DNA of 64,000 nucleotides, taken from assembly GCF_000022085.1 (NCBI RefSeq), contig NC_011894.1, positions 5,850,001-5,914,000 of the forward strand, read 5' to 3'. Below, piece by piece: positions 34,531 to 42,902 of this stretch. This stretch comes from Methylobacterium nodulans ORS 2060 (GTDB taxonomy: Bacteria; Pseudomonadota; Alphaproteobacteria; Rhizobiales; Beijerinckiaceae). The stretch's first letter is position 1. Every line of letters starts with the position of its first letter. The notes under the pieces are model-generated. The model made no database searches, was not told the DNA's origin, and saw only the letters and a program-made list of their open reading frames with translations. The translations under genes were made by a program, and so were the position numbers.

Positions 34531-35110
34531 CAGTGGCGAGTTCCTGTTCGGGGTCGGAAAGGGCCTCGCTCTCGATCTCGGCCGTCGATCTCTCGCTCGT
34601 TGGGTCGGGCCTCCACGGCTGCGCCAGGGCACCAGGAAAGGCACGCTTGACCGCCGCAATGGTCCGGAAGCCGCCGAGCTGATGCAGGAGCCCGGCAATC
34701 TCATCAGGCGTGAAGAACGCGCAGGCGGGATCAAGCTCCGCGACCCGGTCAGCCGACGCGGGACTGTCACCGATCGCGATCCTGAGACCCGACGCCTCAT
34801 CCTTCCCGATCAGGTACGCGTCATCCTCGACGCCCTCAGTGCCCATGCGCGCGTAGGCGATGCGGTAGCCCCGCACGAGGGCGCCGCCCTGGCGCTCGAT
34901 CTCGTCCTCGTCGAACGAGCCGGAGGCGGCCAGCCAGAGGTCGATCTGCCGGCGCAGGCGGGCGTGCAGCTCGGCATCGACCCGGTGCAGGGCCGCGAGC
35001 GTCCAGCGGGCCTCGTAGGCCGAGGCCGCGGCCGTGATCTCGGCCACGAGACGGGCGAGGCGCCGCTCGAACGGGCGGGTCGGCTGGCGCGGATCAGGCA
35101 TCGCAACCAT
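34520..35110 (-). CDS. Hypothetical phage protein, 196 aa
   Basis: The product is helical with many charged residues (RLARLVAEITAAASAYEARW, then ARLRRQIDLWLAASGSFDEDE) and a central ARMGTEGVEDDAYLIGKDEAS. Two start codons are possible, at 35110 and 35101 (MPDPRQP). No family is recognised. It is the first gene after the AT-rich region that follows the primase-helicase gene. Confidence 0.65.
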   Translation of the reverse strand: MVAMPDPRQPTRPFERRLARLVAEITAAASAYEARWTLAALHRVDAELHARLRRQIDLWLAASGSFDEDEIERQGGALVRGYRIAYARMGTEGVEDDAYLIGKDEASGLRIAIGDSPASADRVAELDPACAFFTPDEIAGLLHQLGGFRTIAAVKRAFPGALAQPWRPDPTSERSTAEIESEALSDPEQELATDDA

Positions 35111-35419
35111 TCCACCCGGATGACAGCAGCCGACCGAATTTTCCTATATTGCCTAAACCCCTTTCTCTTCTCCCTTGTTCCTTGTCTGTTCTCCTATCTC
35201 CCTTTCTCATTTTGATCCTCCCGCTTATAAGAGAAAGAAGTGTCATGATGTGTCATCAGAACTGAGGATCTCTCGATTCATCAACGGCTTGGACGGATGA
35301 CGCTTGCCCCCATGACGCCTTGCCTGACGCTTCGGACATGACACTCCCCCCGCATGACACTTCTCGGGCGCATGACACTTCCGGTCTGCCCATGACACTT
35401 CCCTTCGCCGAAGCGTCAT
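35111..35419. other. Candidate replication origin: iterons beside an AT-rich tract
   Basis: Direct copies of ATGAC[AG]C[TC]T start at 35297, 35312, 35338, 35354, 35372 and 35392. Weaker copies, or copies in the opposite direction (GTGTCAT or GCGTCAT), are at 35240-35246, 35250-35256 and 35413-35419, and CTGACGCTT is at 35325. The spacing is about 15-20 bases. They cover the 3' end of the primase-helicase gene. Immediately beside them, 35130-35240 is AT- and pyrimidine-rich and unlike the rest of the window. Iterons inside a replication gene next to an AT-rich unwinding region is the layout of lambda ori. Confidence 0.6.
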
Positions 35420-38192
35420 GGGCTGTTCGGCGATGCGCCTCGATCATTCGGATCACCGTGTCCCGTGTGCGCCATGTGGCGGGAATGGCGGTGTTCGGAT
35501 TCTCGTCGACGGGTGTCGTGCTGGCTGTCTTGCCCTCGAATGCACGGGCCTCGTGCGCCCGCTTCCAGAAGGCGATGCCGGCCGGGTTCAGGGCGATCCC
35601 GCACAGGTAGCGGCGGTGCATGTCCCGGGTTTCCCTCGCGTGAAGACCGATGCGCTCGTTTCCGAGCGCCGTCACGGCGCGGCCAATGCTGTCGTTCGAG
35701 GGAATCGAGCGGTCCTCGCCCTTGTTCTCCGCCCACCACACGGAGAAGGCCGCGCAGAAATCGGGCACAGGAACCCGCATCTCGTGGTCCCACTCGATGC
35801 ATTCGTCGATGAACCCCGCGACGATGTTGGCATCCTTGTGGATCGCGTCGGCGTTCTCCCGCACCTCCGCGGGCACGGCGATCGAGCCGCGGTCCAGGGC
35901 GCGCCTCAGGCCTTCAAGGGCCCAGTTCAGGACGCCTGCCCTCTCCTTCGCCAATACGATCGAGGAAGGCTTGTCGTAGCCGCGCTCGCTCGCGAGCTGC
36001 GCCACGCCGACCAGCCGGTGGTCGTCGAACACGTTCCGGCAATGGATGACGATCATCCGGTTGACGATCGCGCGCGTGCTCTCCTTGAACTGCGGCGGAT
36101 AGTTCGTGCCCCAGAAGATCGGGGCGCGCACGCGACCACTGATGATGGGGCCATTCTTCACGTTGATCTCGACGGGATCGCCCGTGATGATCGCCTTCAC
36201 GCCGCTCGCGAAGTGCCACTTGCGCTGATCGAAGGCCTCGTGAAGCACCCACGGCGCGCGGCGCACGAACGGCATCTTGCCGTGCGTGCCTTCCAGGCTG
36301 TCGAGAGCGACCGAAATCGGGTCGTCTCCGAACATCCCGCCCAGGACTTCGAGCAGGCCCGACTTGCCGACGTTCGAGCCGCCCACGAGCACCAGGGCCT
36401 TCGTGAGCTGCCGGGATTTCACGTCGACCATCGCGCAGCCGAGCACCTCCTGCAGCGTCGCGACGATCTCCTTTCGGACGGTGGCCGTCCGGTCGGGGAA
36501 CACGTCGTCGAGCATCTGGAGCCACAGCGGGCATCGAGCCGCCGGGTCGAACTCGGTATCCACCACCCACGTGCAGTAGTGCTCCGGCCTGATCGGCTCG
36601 ATCTCGCCCGTGCGGGGATCGACGAGGCCGGACCGGCACGGCACCTTGCCGTGGCGGTCGAAGGGGATCTCGTCGCGCCACAGCTCGGGCCGGCGCTGGA
36701 TCCAGCCTCGCGCTTCGCTGATGAGCTTGAGCGTCGAGACGATGTTGAGGGCCGCGCAGGCCATCTCGATCTGGACGTTCAGCCAGGACGAGAGGCCGTC
36801 CGTCTCCATCGCCCAGATGCCGTCCCGGTAGCGCCACGCGGTCTTCTTGGTGAACAGGATGGCCTCGCCGCGCTCCTGCAGGGCCGCCAGGACGCCCGCG
36901 CCCAGCGCCTGGTGCGTCGAGGGCTTGGGCTCCTTCGCCCTGCCCTGCCCGTCCTTGCTGCGCCGCTGCCGCTCGGCCGCGAGGCTGTGGACCGTCGCCC
37001 CGGCCTGCCGGCCCTTGCCGGCCGCCGCCTCGGCCCTGCCGCGCTCCGCATGCCGCGCCGCGGCGGCGGCGTCCGCGGGCCCGGCGCCGTCCCGGCCGGC
37101 CTCCGCCGTGGCCTCGGCGCCCTCGCCGTCGACGGCTTCCTCGTCAGCTTCAGCCGCCTCGGCGGCCTCGCGCTGGCGCTCCAGCACCTCCGGATGCTTG
37201 CGGATCCAATCGTCGCACATGCGGCGCAGGAGCCGCTCCTCGCGCTCCCAGTTCCAGCGGGCGCCGTACTCGCCGGCCGCCGCGCGCGTCGCCGCCATCA
37301 GGATCGCGACCGCCTCGTCGATCGTCCGGCCGCGGGTGAGGAGCGCGGCCGACACTTCGAGCTGCGTCTGGTGGATCGAGGTCTCGCCCGCGCCCTGGTA
37401 GGCCATCGCGGACAGACGCTCCTCGACGTCCATCGGGGGCTTGATCCCGAACAGGGCCGCGACGGCGAGGTAGGGGTTGTCCGCCAGACCCGGCACCGCC
37501 GGCCGGCCCGGGGCGGGCTCCGCCGGCTTCTTCTTCATCACCGGCGACTGCCGGGACAGCCACTCCTCCAGGTCCTCGAGCGCGTAGCGGGGCTCGTACT
37601 GCGCGCGGATCACCGCGACATCGCGCCAGCCGCCCTCCTTCGTGTTGTGGCTGCCGGGCAGCCGCAGGAGCCGGGAAACGTCCTGGATCGGATCGCCCGC
37701 CACCACGTCGGCGAGCTGCGCGTTCAGGGCCTCCACGCGCGCGATGGTCTCGGGTGTCGCCGGCAGCGCCTCGTTGAGGAGCCACAGCCCCTGCGCGCCC
37801 CGGCCGGACCACACGATCACGGAAGGCGGAAATTCGAGAGCATGGTATTTGGCGATAATGTCTTCGCGGCCGATCTCGACCGACTTCAGGTCGGTGTCGC
37901 TGGCGAGCGTCAGGATCTCCGCGACGTTCTCACGGGAACGGACCGATCCGCCGGGCCGGAGCGGCTGGGCGCCCGGCCGGATCGTCCCCACGCAATAGTA
38001 GATCGCGGTGCCGGGCCGGTCCCACTTCCTGACGAACCGGTCCGCGAGCACGAAATCCCGCGTGATCAGCGCGCGCTCGCCGTGGTCGCCGCGCACGTTC
38101 GGCAGCGCGCAGACGAAGACGTTCGCCTCGCTGTAGGCGCCGAAGACCGCCGCTAGGAACGCGCTGGCGGTGTTGACCGCGGGATCCGCCAT
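35256..38192 (-). CDS. Primase-helicase (PrimPol-like N-terminus, SF3/D5-type helicase C-terminus)
   Basis: The 978-residue protein is the likely replication protein. Residues 1-220 resemble an archaeo-eukaryotic primase (SDTDLK, then VIVWSGRGAQGLWLL and SRLLRLPGSHNTKEGG). Residues 330-430 are a low-complexity Ala/Glu/Arg linker. Residues 430-830 are a D5/SF3 helicase with Walker A GGSNVGKSG near residue 602, a following acidic motif, and FWGTNYPPQF as sensor-type motif. The last 40 residues are encoded by the iteron repeats. It would unwind and prime phage DNA at the adjacent origin. Confidence 0.85.
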   Translation of the reverse strand: MADPAVNTASAFLAAVFGAYSEANVFVCALPNVRGDHGERALITRDFVLADRFVRKWDRPGTAIYYCVGTIRPGAQPLRPGGSVRSRENVAEILTLASDTDLKSVEIGREDIIAKYHALEFPPSVIVWSGRGAQGLWLLNEALPATPETIARVEALNAQLADVVAGDPIQDVSRLLRLPGSHNTKEGGWRDVAVIRAQYEPRYALEDLEEWLSRQSPVMKKKPAEPAPGRPAVPGLADNPYLAVAALFGIKPPMDVEERLSAMAYQGAGETSIHQTQLEVSAALLTRGRTIDEAVAILMAATRAAAGEYGARWNWEREERLLRRMCDDWIRKHPEVLERQREAAEAAEADEEAVDGEGAEATAEAGRDGAGPADAAAAARHAERGRAEAAAGKGRQAGATVHSLAAERQRRSKDGQGRAKEPKPSTHQALGAGVLAALQERGEAILFTKKTAWRYRDGIWAMETDGLSSWLNVQIEMACAALNIVSTLKLISEARGWIQRRPELWRDEIPFDRHGKVPCRSGLVDPRTGEIEPIRPEHYCTWVVDTEFDPAARCPLWLQMLDDVFPDRTATVRKEIVATLQEVLGCAMVDVKSRQLTKALVLVGGSNVGKSGLLEVLGGMFGDDPISVALDSLEGTHGKMPFVRRAPWVLHEAFDQRKWHFASGVKAIITGDPVEINVKNGPIISGRVRAPIFWGTNYPPQFKESTRAIVNRMIVIHCRNVFDDHRLVGVAQLASERGYDKPSSIVLAKERAGVLNWALEGLRRALDRGSIAVPAEVRENADAIHKDANIVAGFIDECIEWDHEMRVPVPDFCAAFSVWWAENKGEDRSIPSNDSIGRAVTALGNERIGLHARETRDMHRRYLCGIALNPAGIAFWKRAHEARAFEGKTASTTPVDENPNTAIPATWRTRDTVIRMIEAHRRTAHDASAKGSVMGRPEVSCAREVSCGGSVMSEASGKASWGQASSVQAVDESRDPQF

Positions 38193-38266
38193 GACGCCGA
38201 TCGGGGACGAGGGGTGGACTGACCGGGACGGGATGTCCCGGTTCGCTCTGTCGGTCCGAGCAAGGC

Positions 38267-39052
38267 TCAGAACTGCGTGGCCGGGGCCTCCGCCCGCTTG
38301 CCTGCGGCGCGGGTCGCCTTGGCGGCCTGAGCCGGCTTGGCGGGCGCCGCAGGCGCGGGCGGCGCGTCGAAGGGAATCTCGCCCGTCTCGGGATCGTGGG
38401 CGGGCCCGGCCTCGCCGTCATCCCGCGCGGCCGCCTCCGCGGCCAGGGCATCGGCGAACACGTCGGCCTTCACCCAGCCGACGATCTTCAGAACCGGCAC
38501 CTTCACCCACGAGTAGACCTTGTGCTTGTACTTGTCCCGGCCGAGCTCGATCACCGGCACCTCGTCGGGCCGCATGCGGATGCGCTTGCCGTACTCGCGG
38601 GCGAGCGTGCCGATCGCCGTGAGCATGCCGGAGGAGGAGCCGGCGAGCGTGTAGAGCTGATCGCCCTCCTCCGCCTTCAGGAGCAGGTAGTTGGTCTTCT
38701 GCCAGGGGTCGCGCGGGCGGCCCTCCTCGTCGGTCTCCCACTCCTCCTCGTCGAGGTCGCCGAGCGAAGCGCGCGAGGGCGGCACGAAGCCGTCCGCGAC
38801 CCGGCCCATGCGCTGGTCCTCGGGCTTGCCGTCGACCCACTTGACCCACCCGACCATCAGCTCGGGCAAATTGGCGACGAGCCGCGTCCCGATCTCCAGC
38901 TCGTCCTGGTCCTGGCCGGCGAGCCAGTCGCCCTTGTTGAACCGCAGCAGATCCCCGACGATCCGCGTTCCGACCGCCGCGTCGCCGTAGGCCTCGAACG
39001 CGTTGCGCTCGACGGCGACGGCCGAGGATGGACGTTCCATGACCGCGTTCAT
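38267..39052 (-). CDS. Phage replication/recombination-module protein, 261 aa
   Basis: The sequence MNAVMERPSSAVAVERNAFE... continues with RIVGDLLRFNKGDWLAGQDQDE, VGWVKWVDGKPEDQRMG and a WQKTNYLLLK segment. The last 60 residues are Ala/Pro-rich and unstructured, ending in ATQF. A compact core with a flexible tail is reminiscent of single-strand binding proteins, but no OB-fold can be shown by eye. It lies between the exonuclease and the primase-helicase. The function is not known. Confidence 0.65.
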   Translation of the reverse strand: MNAVMERPSSAVAVERNAFEAYGDAAVGTRIVGDLLRFNKGDWLAGQDQDELEIGTRLVANLPELMVGWVKWVDGKPEDQRMGRVADGFVPPSRASLGDLDEEEWETDEEGRPRDPWQKTNYLLLKAEEGDQLYTLAGSSSGMLTAIGTLAREYGKRIRMRPDEVPVIELGRDKYKHKVYSWVKVPVLKIVGWVKADVFADALAAEAAARDDGEAGPAHDPETGEIPFDAPPAPAAPAKPAQAAKATRAAGKRAEAPATQF

Positions 39053-39121
39053 TCGTGTCTTCCTTCTCTCTGTCCGGTGCGGCGCGGGCCGCGGGCTTCC
39101 CCGGCCGGATCGGCCGGGATC

Positions 39122-40180
39122 TCATCGGGTGGAGATCGTCAGGCGGTCCGACGGGTCTCCGACCTTGCTGAAGGGGGTGAGATCGATGCCGGCGGCCTGG
39201 GCCGCCTCGCGGATGGCCTTGTCGTCCCAGGACGGCCGGCCCTTGAGGGCGGCCCAGGAGATCGACAGGCCATCCGCCTTGAACGACTTGGTGCCGTGCC
39301 GGGCCAGGATCTCGCGGATCTGCTCCTTCCGCGCGGCGGCTTCCGCTTCGGCGGCCTCGGCCCGCTTCATGGCCTCGCTCGCCGCGCGGCCGAGCCGCAG
39401 GAGATCGGCGGCGGTGTCCGCCGGCACCTCCCGCTTCTCCCGCGGCACCCGCTCGGCGCGCCGCTGCCCGCACGGGCCGGTGAAGGGGCAGTGCTCGCAG
39501 TCCTGGCCGCCCGCGATCCGCCCCTCGGGCCGCAGCTCGTCGGCGGAGCGCGCGAGCATGATGTCCCGGGCGCGGGCTTCGGCCTGCCGGAAGGCGCCTT
39601 CGTCGAACCGGACGACGAACTCCTTCGTCTCGTCCCAGAACGAGGCGTCGGTGTAGGAGATGATCGCGTAGCTTGGACGGTATCGCGTGAGCCGGCGCAG
39701 GAGCCCCATGCCGGCCTGGACCTGGAACAGGTGCTCGGGCTTTGCACTGTCGAGCTTGGCGCGCGGGTCGATCGACTTGCAGTCGAGGAGGATCGAATCT
39801 CCTTCGATGTCTGAGACGCCGAGCGCCGCCAGCGCGTCGGCCGGCTGGTCGATCAACAGGCCGTCCGGCGTGGCCGACAGGAAGCCGTCCGCGAAGGTGC
39901 GCTGCGCGTCGCCCGTGAACAGGGCGCTGGCGCCGAAGCGGGCGCGGATCGCCGGCACCCAGAACGCCGCCTCGTAGACGGTGCCCCGCTCCTTCGCGCC
40001 CCAGCCGTCGTGGTAGTCGAGATCGCGCGCCGTGCCGTATTGCGCGTCCTCCTCGTTCTTCATGTAGAAGATCTTGCGGGCGCATTGCCCGACCTCGGAC
40101 GCACCCACCGTCTGAGAACGGTCGTAATCCCAGACTTTTGCCCGGCCGAGCGCGTAGGAGGTAAGCGCAGCCTCGATCAT
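39122..40180 (-). CDS. PD-(D/E)XK exonuclease with Cas4-like Fe-S cysteines
   Basis: The 352-residue protein starts at 40180 (MIEAALTSYALG). It shows SEVGQCARKIFY, then ATPDGLLID and ILLDCKSIDPR, which are the SxxGxCxR, D and DxK motifs of the RecB/Cas4-type nuclease fold. A cysteine cluster CEHCPFTGPCG lies near residue 240. With the N-terminal Cys it makes the four-cysteine set known from Fe-S nucleases (Cas4, AddB). The C-terminus is a helical Ala/Glu-rich extension. It probably resects DNA for phage recombination. It overlaps the upstream gene by four bases. Confidence 0.85.
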   Translation of the reverse strand: MIEAALTSYALGRAKVWDYDRSQTVGASEVGQCARKIFYMKNEEDAQYGTARDLDYHDGWGAKERGTVYEAAFWVPAIRARFGASALFTGDAQRTFADGFLSATPDGLLIDQPADALAALGVSDIEGDSILLDCKSIDPRAKLDSAKPEHLFQVQAGMGLLRRLTRYRPSYAIISYTDASFWDETKEFVVRFDEGAFRQAEARARDIMLARSADELRPEGRIAGGQDCEHCPFTGPCGQRRAERVPREKREVPADTAADLLRLGRAASEAMKRAEAAEAEAAARKEQIREILARHGTKSFKADGLSISWAALKGRPSWDDKAIREAAQAAGIDLTPFSKVGDPSDRLTISTR

Positions 40181-40644
40181 TGGCCGTCGAGCCCCATCAG
40201 TGATTTGATCTGAGCGAAGGCCTTGGGCGCCTGCGTCCACGGGATCTCGTCCTCGAACGGCGTCAGGCCGTGGCGGACGCGACAGGACGCGATGCCGTTG
40301 CCGATCAGGAACAGGAGGTCGAAGCGCTGGTCGGCCGAGAGGTCGCGGATCCAGCCGGCCGAGCGGACGCGCTCGATCAGCGCGGGCGCGGCATCGAGCG
40401 TCATCCCCGCCATGAAGGACAGGAGATCGGCGATCGCCGACCCGTGGGGACCGTTCAGGAGCGCGTCGCGCTTCTCGCGGCGCCAACGGCGATAGAGCTT
40501 GCCGAGCTTCTGCTCGTCCTGAAGCTCCTTCTCGGCCTCGCGCGCCTTGAAGCGGCGCTCCTCGGTTTTGGTAAGCTTGCGCTTGACCGGCGCGGCGATC
40601 TGCGCGTCGGCGATCTCGTCGAAGAAATTCGCCGGCTCACGCAT
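40177..40644 (-). CDS. Hypothetical early phage protein, 155 aa
   Basis: The product begins MREPANFFDEIADAQIAAPV. It has a long basic helix (EERRFKAREAEKELQDEQKLG) and a second helical part (IADLLSFMAGMTLDAAPALIE). It has no enzyme motif. The stop overlaps the start of the exonuclease (ATGA), so both are made together, and it may act with the exonuclease. That link is inference. Confidence 0.7.
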   Translation of the reverse strand: MREPANFFDEIADAQIAAPVKRKLTKTEERRFKAREAEKELQDEQKLGKLYRRWRREKRDALLNGPHGSAIADLLSFMAGMTLDAAPALIERVRSAGWIRDLSADQRFDLLFLIGNGIASCRVRHGLTPFEDEIPWTQAPKAFAQIKSLMGLDGQ

Positions 40645-40948
40645 GGGAGCGCACCGGCTTGGCGAGGGGGATCTCCTGCGCGCGGGGTTCGAAGAACTTG
40701 CAGGCGGCGGCGCCGTAGGGGACAGGCTTGCCCTTCTGGCGCATCAGCTCCCGGTACTTGCCGCAGGGGCTCGGGGCCGGCCCGTGGCGCCATTGGCCGA
40801 CGAACATCCAGCGCGCGCATTGCCGGCACTGCTTGCCGGCCGGGCCGGTGCCGGCGAAGTGGGCCTGCCCCTTGTGCGTCCGGGCGGCGAGCTGGGCCAC
40901 GGGTTGATCGCCGCGATGCAGGCCGGGGGTGAGATCAAACAAAGCCAT
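40637..40948 (-). CDS. Small Cys-rich protein, 103 aa
   Basis: The start is the ATG at 40948 (MALFDLTPGLHRGD). Cysteines in KQCRQCARWM, SPCGKY and AACKFFE suggest a zinc site. The sequence is basic overall, as expected for a nucleic-acid-associated protein. The longer frame to 41110 overlaps the VRR-NUC gene and is not coding-like. No family is recognised. Confidence 0.65.
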   Translation of the reverse strand: MALFDLTPGLHRGDQPVAQLAARTHKGQAHFAGTGPAGKQCRQCARWMFVGQWRHGPAPSPCGKYRELMRQKGKPVPYGAAACKFFEPRAQEIPLAKPVRSHA

Positions 40949-40949
40949 G

Positions 40950-41387
40950 TCAGAGCCCCGTGGCGATGGCGTAGGCCGCCGATCGCGGCGCCTCGCTGCG
41001 GGCGCGCAGGCCCATGCGCCCGCCGGCCGCGACGGCGTCCTCGGGGCTGTCGACGACGAACACCCGGATGCCGCGCTCGCGCAGTTCGGACACGACGGGC
41101 TTCTGCTCATCCGACAGGGACCAGAACCGCTGATCGGCCGGGACTGCGCGCTCGCGAGCCTGGATGCGTTCCTTGACCTCGATCATGAACAGCGGCGCGG
41201 CGCCGCTGCGGCCGTAGACGTTGAGGTCCGGGTGGCCGGCCCACACGCCCATGGCCTTGAACGCGACCGCTTCGAGCTTGCCGCGGGCGCCGCCGTTGGC
41301 GACGTGGACACACCGGCAGTCGAAGGCGCGATGCATCGCCGTGACGATCGCCGTCTGGATGCGCTGCTCGTCGCGGGCTCGGGTCAT
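40950..41387 (-). CDS. VRR-NUC domain endonuclease
   Basis: The 145-residue protein has the core VRR-NUC motifs. It has VHVANGGARGKLEAVAFKAMG, then GHPDLNVYG (Asp) and LFMIEVKERIQ (ExK), with a downstream QKPVVSELRERGIRVFVVDS. These stand-alone nucleases occur in many phages and are thought to cut branched DNA. It follows a 28-codon remnant with a RuvC-like signature, so it may have replaced an older resolvase. Confidence 0.9.
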   Translation of the reverse strand: MTRARDEQRIQTAIVTAMHRAFDCRCVHVANGGARGKLEAVAFKAMGVWAGHPDLNVYGRSGAAPLFMIEVKERIQARERAVPADQRFWSLSDEQKPVVSELRERGIRVFVVDSPEDAVAAGGRMGLRARSEAPRSAAYAIATGL

Positions 41388-41470
41388 CGAGCCCCTCCCG
41401 CGAAGCCGAGCGGAGCGATATCGCCGGTAAGGCCGGGATCAATCCCGACGAGGAAGATCTCCCGCGCCAT
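41384..41470 (-). pseudogene. Mini-ORF with RuvC-like N-terminal signature (28 aa)
   Basis: The ATG at 41470 overlaps the upstream stop (TGATG) and the stop overlaps the next start (ATGA). The product MAREIFLVGIDPGLTGDIAP... has the VGIDPGLTG motif of RuvC-like Holliday junction resolvases, where the Asp is the first catalytic residue, but ends after 28 residues. It is too short for the ORF track. It looks like the remnant of a deleted resolvase kept for coupling, or less likely a functional peptide. Confidence 0.55.
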
Positions 41471-41853
41471 CAGCGTGCTCCCCGATCCAGGGAGCGATCC
41501 ACCGAGCCAGCCGGATTCCGAGCCAACTCGACCCGTCCAAGATCCACGTCGCCAGCGTGTTCCTCAACGCATAGGCGAAGGGCCTGTCGGTAGGCCTGGA
41601 TCCGCGCGAGGTGGGTTCGGTACGCACGTTCGGCATCCTCTCGGGTGCGGGCATCAAGGGCCACCTGACGCAGGCGGTCCATCTCCGCGGCCTCGATACG
41701 CCGCGCCTCTCCGTTCCATATCCCGCGGACCCGACGATCGCCGAGCCCCGTGAGCTGCGCGACGCGCGCGAGCGCCACCTTCACGTTCTCGCCGAGCCGC
41801 ACCGGGCCGGCGATCAGCTCCACGAGCTGCCGTGCTTCAGCCTGGGCTGTCAT
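41470..41853 (-). CDS. Hypothetical early phage protein, 127 aa
   Basis: The product starts MTAQAEARQLVELIAGPVRL from the ATG at 41853, which overlaps the upstream stop (ATGA). It is helical and basic (LTGLGDRRVRGIWNGEARRIE), with a helix-turn-helix-like middle in which VAQLTGLGDRRVRGIWNGEA resembles a DNA-binding unit. A regulator is possible but not proven. Its stop adjoins the RuvC-like mini-ORF. Confidence 0.65.
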   Translation of the reverse strand: MTAQAEARQLVELIAGPVRLGENVKVALARVAQLTGLGDRRVRGIWNGEARRIEAAEMDRLRQVALDARTREDAERAYRTHLARIQAYRQALRLCVEEHAGDVDLGRVELARNPAGSVDRSLDRGAR

Positions 41854-42404
41854 GCTACCCTCGTGACGCTCGGGACGTTCTCCCGAGAGCTTGGGTGAGA
41901 ATCCCGACACCTTGGGTCGCTCCTATGGTCTGTTCCCGAGGTGTCGGGAGGGACCACATGATGAGCAGGGCCGGAGGACTTGCGGTGTCCCGGAAGGACG
42001 AAGTCGAACACGCGCGACCAGAACACCCTGGCAGGCGAGGTCGCGTGGTGAAGGTCGCCAACGACAACAGCCCTGGCAGGCTGATAGGAGATGGCGACCG
42101 GAAGCACGGACGCGTCGTGCGTGTCCGCAGCTATGACCTCCTCACCGCGCTCCAACGCGGTGAGCATGGTCAGGAAGTCCGGCTGGGCGGCGCAGCGAAC
42201 GACGAACGCGCAGGCGTCCGCCAGCACCTGCGCCTGCTCTTCGTGGCGCTGAACCGCCTGGGCCATGCCCTGGCAGGGCTCTTGAAGCGGTAGGCCACGC
42301 TGCATGAGGGCGGCCAGGATCTCAGTCCCACGCGCGACACAGCCGGCATGCTGGGCAGCGCGATGAAGGCGAGCGACGAGATCCGCGAGATCCGGCTCCG
42401 TCAC
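41850..42404 (-). CDS. Hypothetical early phage protein, 184 aa, GTG start
   Basis: The GTG at 42402-42404 overlaps the stop of a 35-residue ORF, and the stop overlaps the next start by four bases. Both junctions support it. The protein has ARLHRAAQHAGCVARGTEIL, then a helical middle and a disordered, His/Pro/Ser-rich end. The family is not recognised. The frame continues open to 42833, but that part has Pro/Arg-rich composition and lies in a structured region without coding character. Confidence 0.6.
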   Translation of the reverse strand: MTEPDLADLVARLHRAAQHAGCVARGTEILAALMQRGLPLQEPCQGMAQAVQRHEEQAQVLADACAFVVRCAAQPDFLTMLTALERGEEVIAADTHDASVLPVAISYQPARAVVVGDLHHATSPARVFWSRVFDFVLPGHRKSSGPAHHVVPPDTSGTDHRSDPRCRDSHPSSRENVPSVTRVA

Positions 42405-42508
42405 GAGGCCACCCGGAACAGGGTCACCCAGCCGTCCTGCGTCAGGAACTGACAGCGACCATCCGCCGTGAGGCGGTAGCGCGCTTTCCGGAAGGGCGGA
42501 TGCATCAT
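42401..42508 (-). CDS. Small protein, 35 aa
   Basis: The product is MMHPPFRKARYRLTADGR then a short end with DGWVTLFRVAS. It has the look of a small beta-rich phage protein, and its stop overlaps the GTG of the next gene. The reading frame upstream has no coding character. The start could also be the second ATG at 42505. Confidence 0.45.
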   Translation of the reverse strand: MMHPPFRKARYRLTADGRCQFLTQDGWVTLFRVAS

Positions 42509-42836
42509 GGTCGGACACCACGGGAGAGCGAGCGTCGGTCGACGCTGGCGCGGCGGAGACATGAAGAGGGAGGCCGCGCCCGTCCGGCGACAGGTCGGAA
42601 GCCAAGCCGGGCGCAGAGGGCCGGAAAGCCCCGGCCCGCTCGTGGCGAGCCGGGGAAGTCCTGACCCTGTGTCCGCCGGGGGAGGCGGACCTCGGGGCAT
42701 CGCCACCGTCGGCGATGCGATCAGGGTTGCGCCCGGTCCGAGACGAGATGGGGCGGGTGTCGGTCGGACCGGGCGCGCCGCCGGCAGGGCCAGGTGTTGG
42801 CCGGCGGATCGGGAAAAGGCTGATGGGGCGCATGGC
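42509..42836. other. Early-operon region without a convincing gene, with three strong hairpins
   Basis: Three inverted repeats lie in 150 bases. The first is at 42629-42655 (CCCCGG with CCGGGG, plus an inner CTCG/CGAG). The second is at 42671-42690 (GTCCGCC, six-base loop, GGCGGAC). The third is at 42729-42776 (13 perfect pairs, GCGCCCGGTCCGA with its complement, 22-base loop). Long ORFs crossing it are Arg/Pro-rich. The order suggests a structured untranslated RNA segment of the early transcript. Confidence 0.5.
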
Positions 42837-42899
42837 TCACGCCTCGCGGCGGAGCGGGAGGAAGCGGAGCGGACCAGCGGTGTTGGGATCCTGCGCCAT
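42837..42899 (-). CDS. Possible mini-ORF, 20 aa
   Basis: The ATG at 42899 follows the stop of the 72-residue gene by four bases and has a GGAGG ribosome-binding site upstream. The product is MAQDPNTAGPLRFLPLRREA. It may be a small translated leader. The only support is the spacing and the ribosome-binding site. Confidence 0.3.
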   Translation of the reverse strand: MAQDPNTAGPLRFLPLRREA

Positions 42900-42902
42900 G
42901 GC

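Noticed and set aside
35418..38156. Plus-strand frame of 912 codons opposite the primase-helicase
   Set aside because: The minus-strand protein has clear Walker and PrimPol motifs; the plus-strand frame has none.
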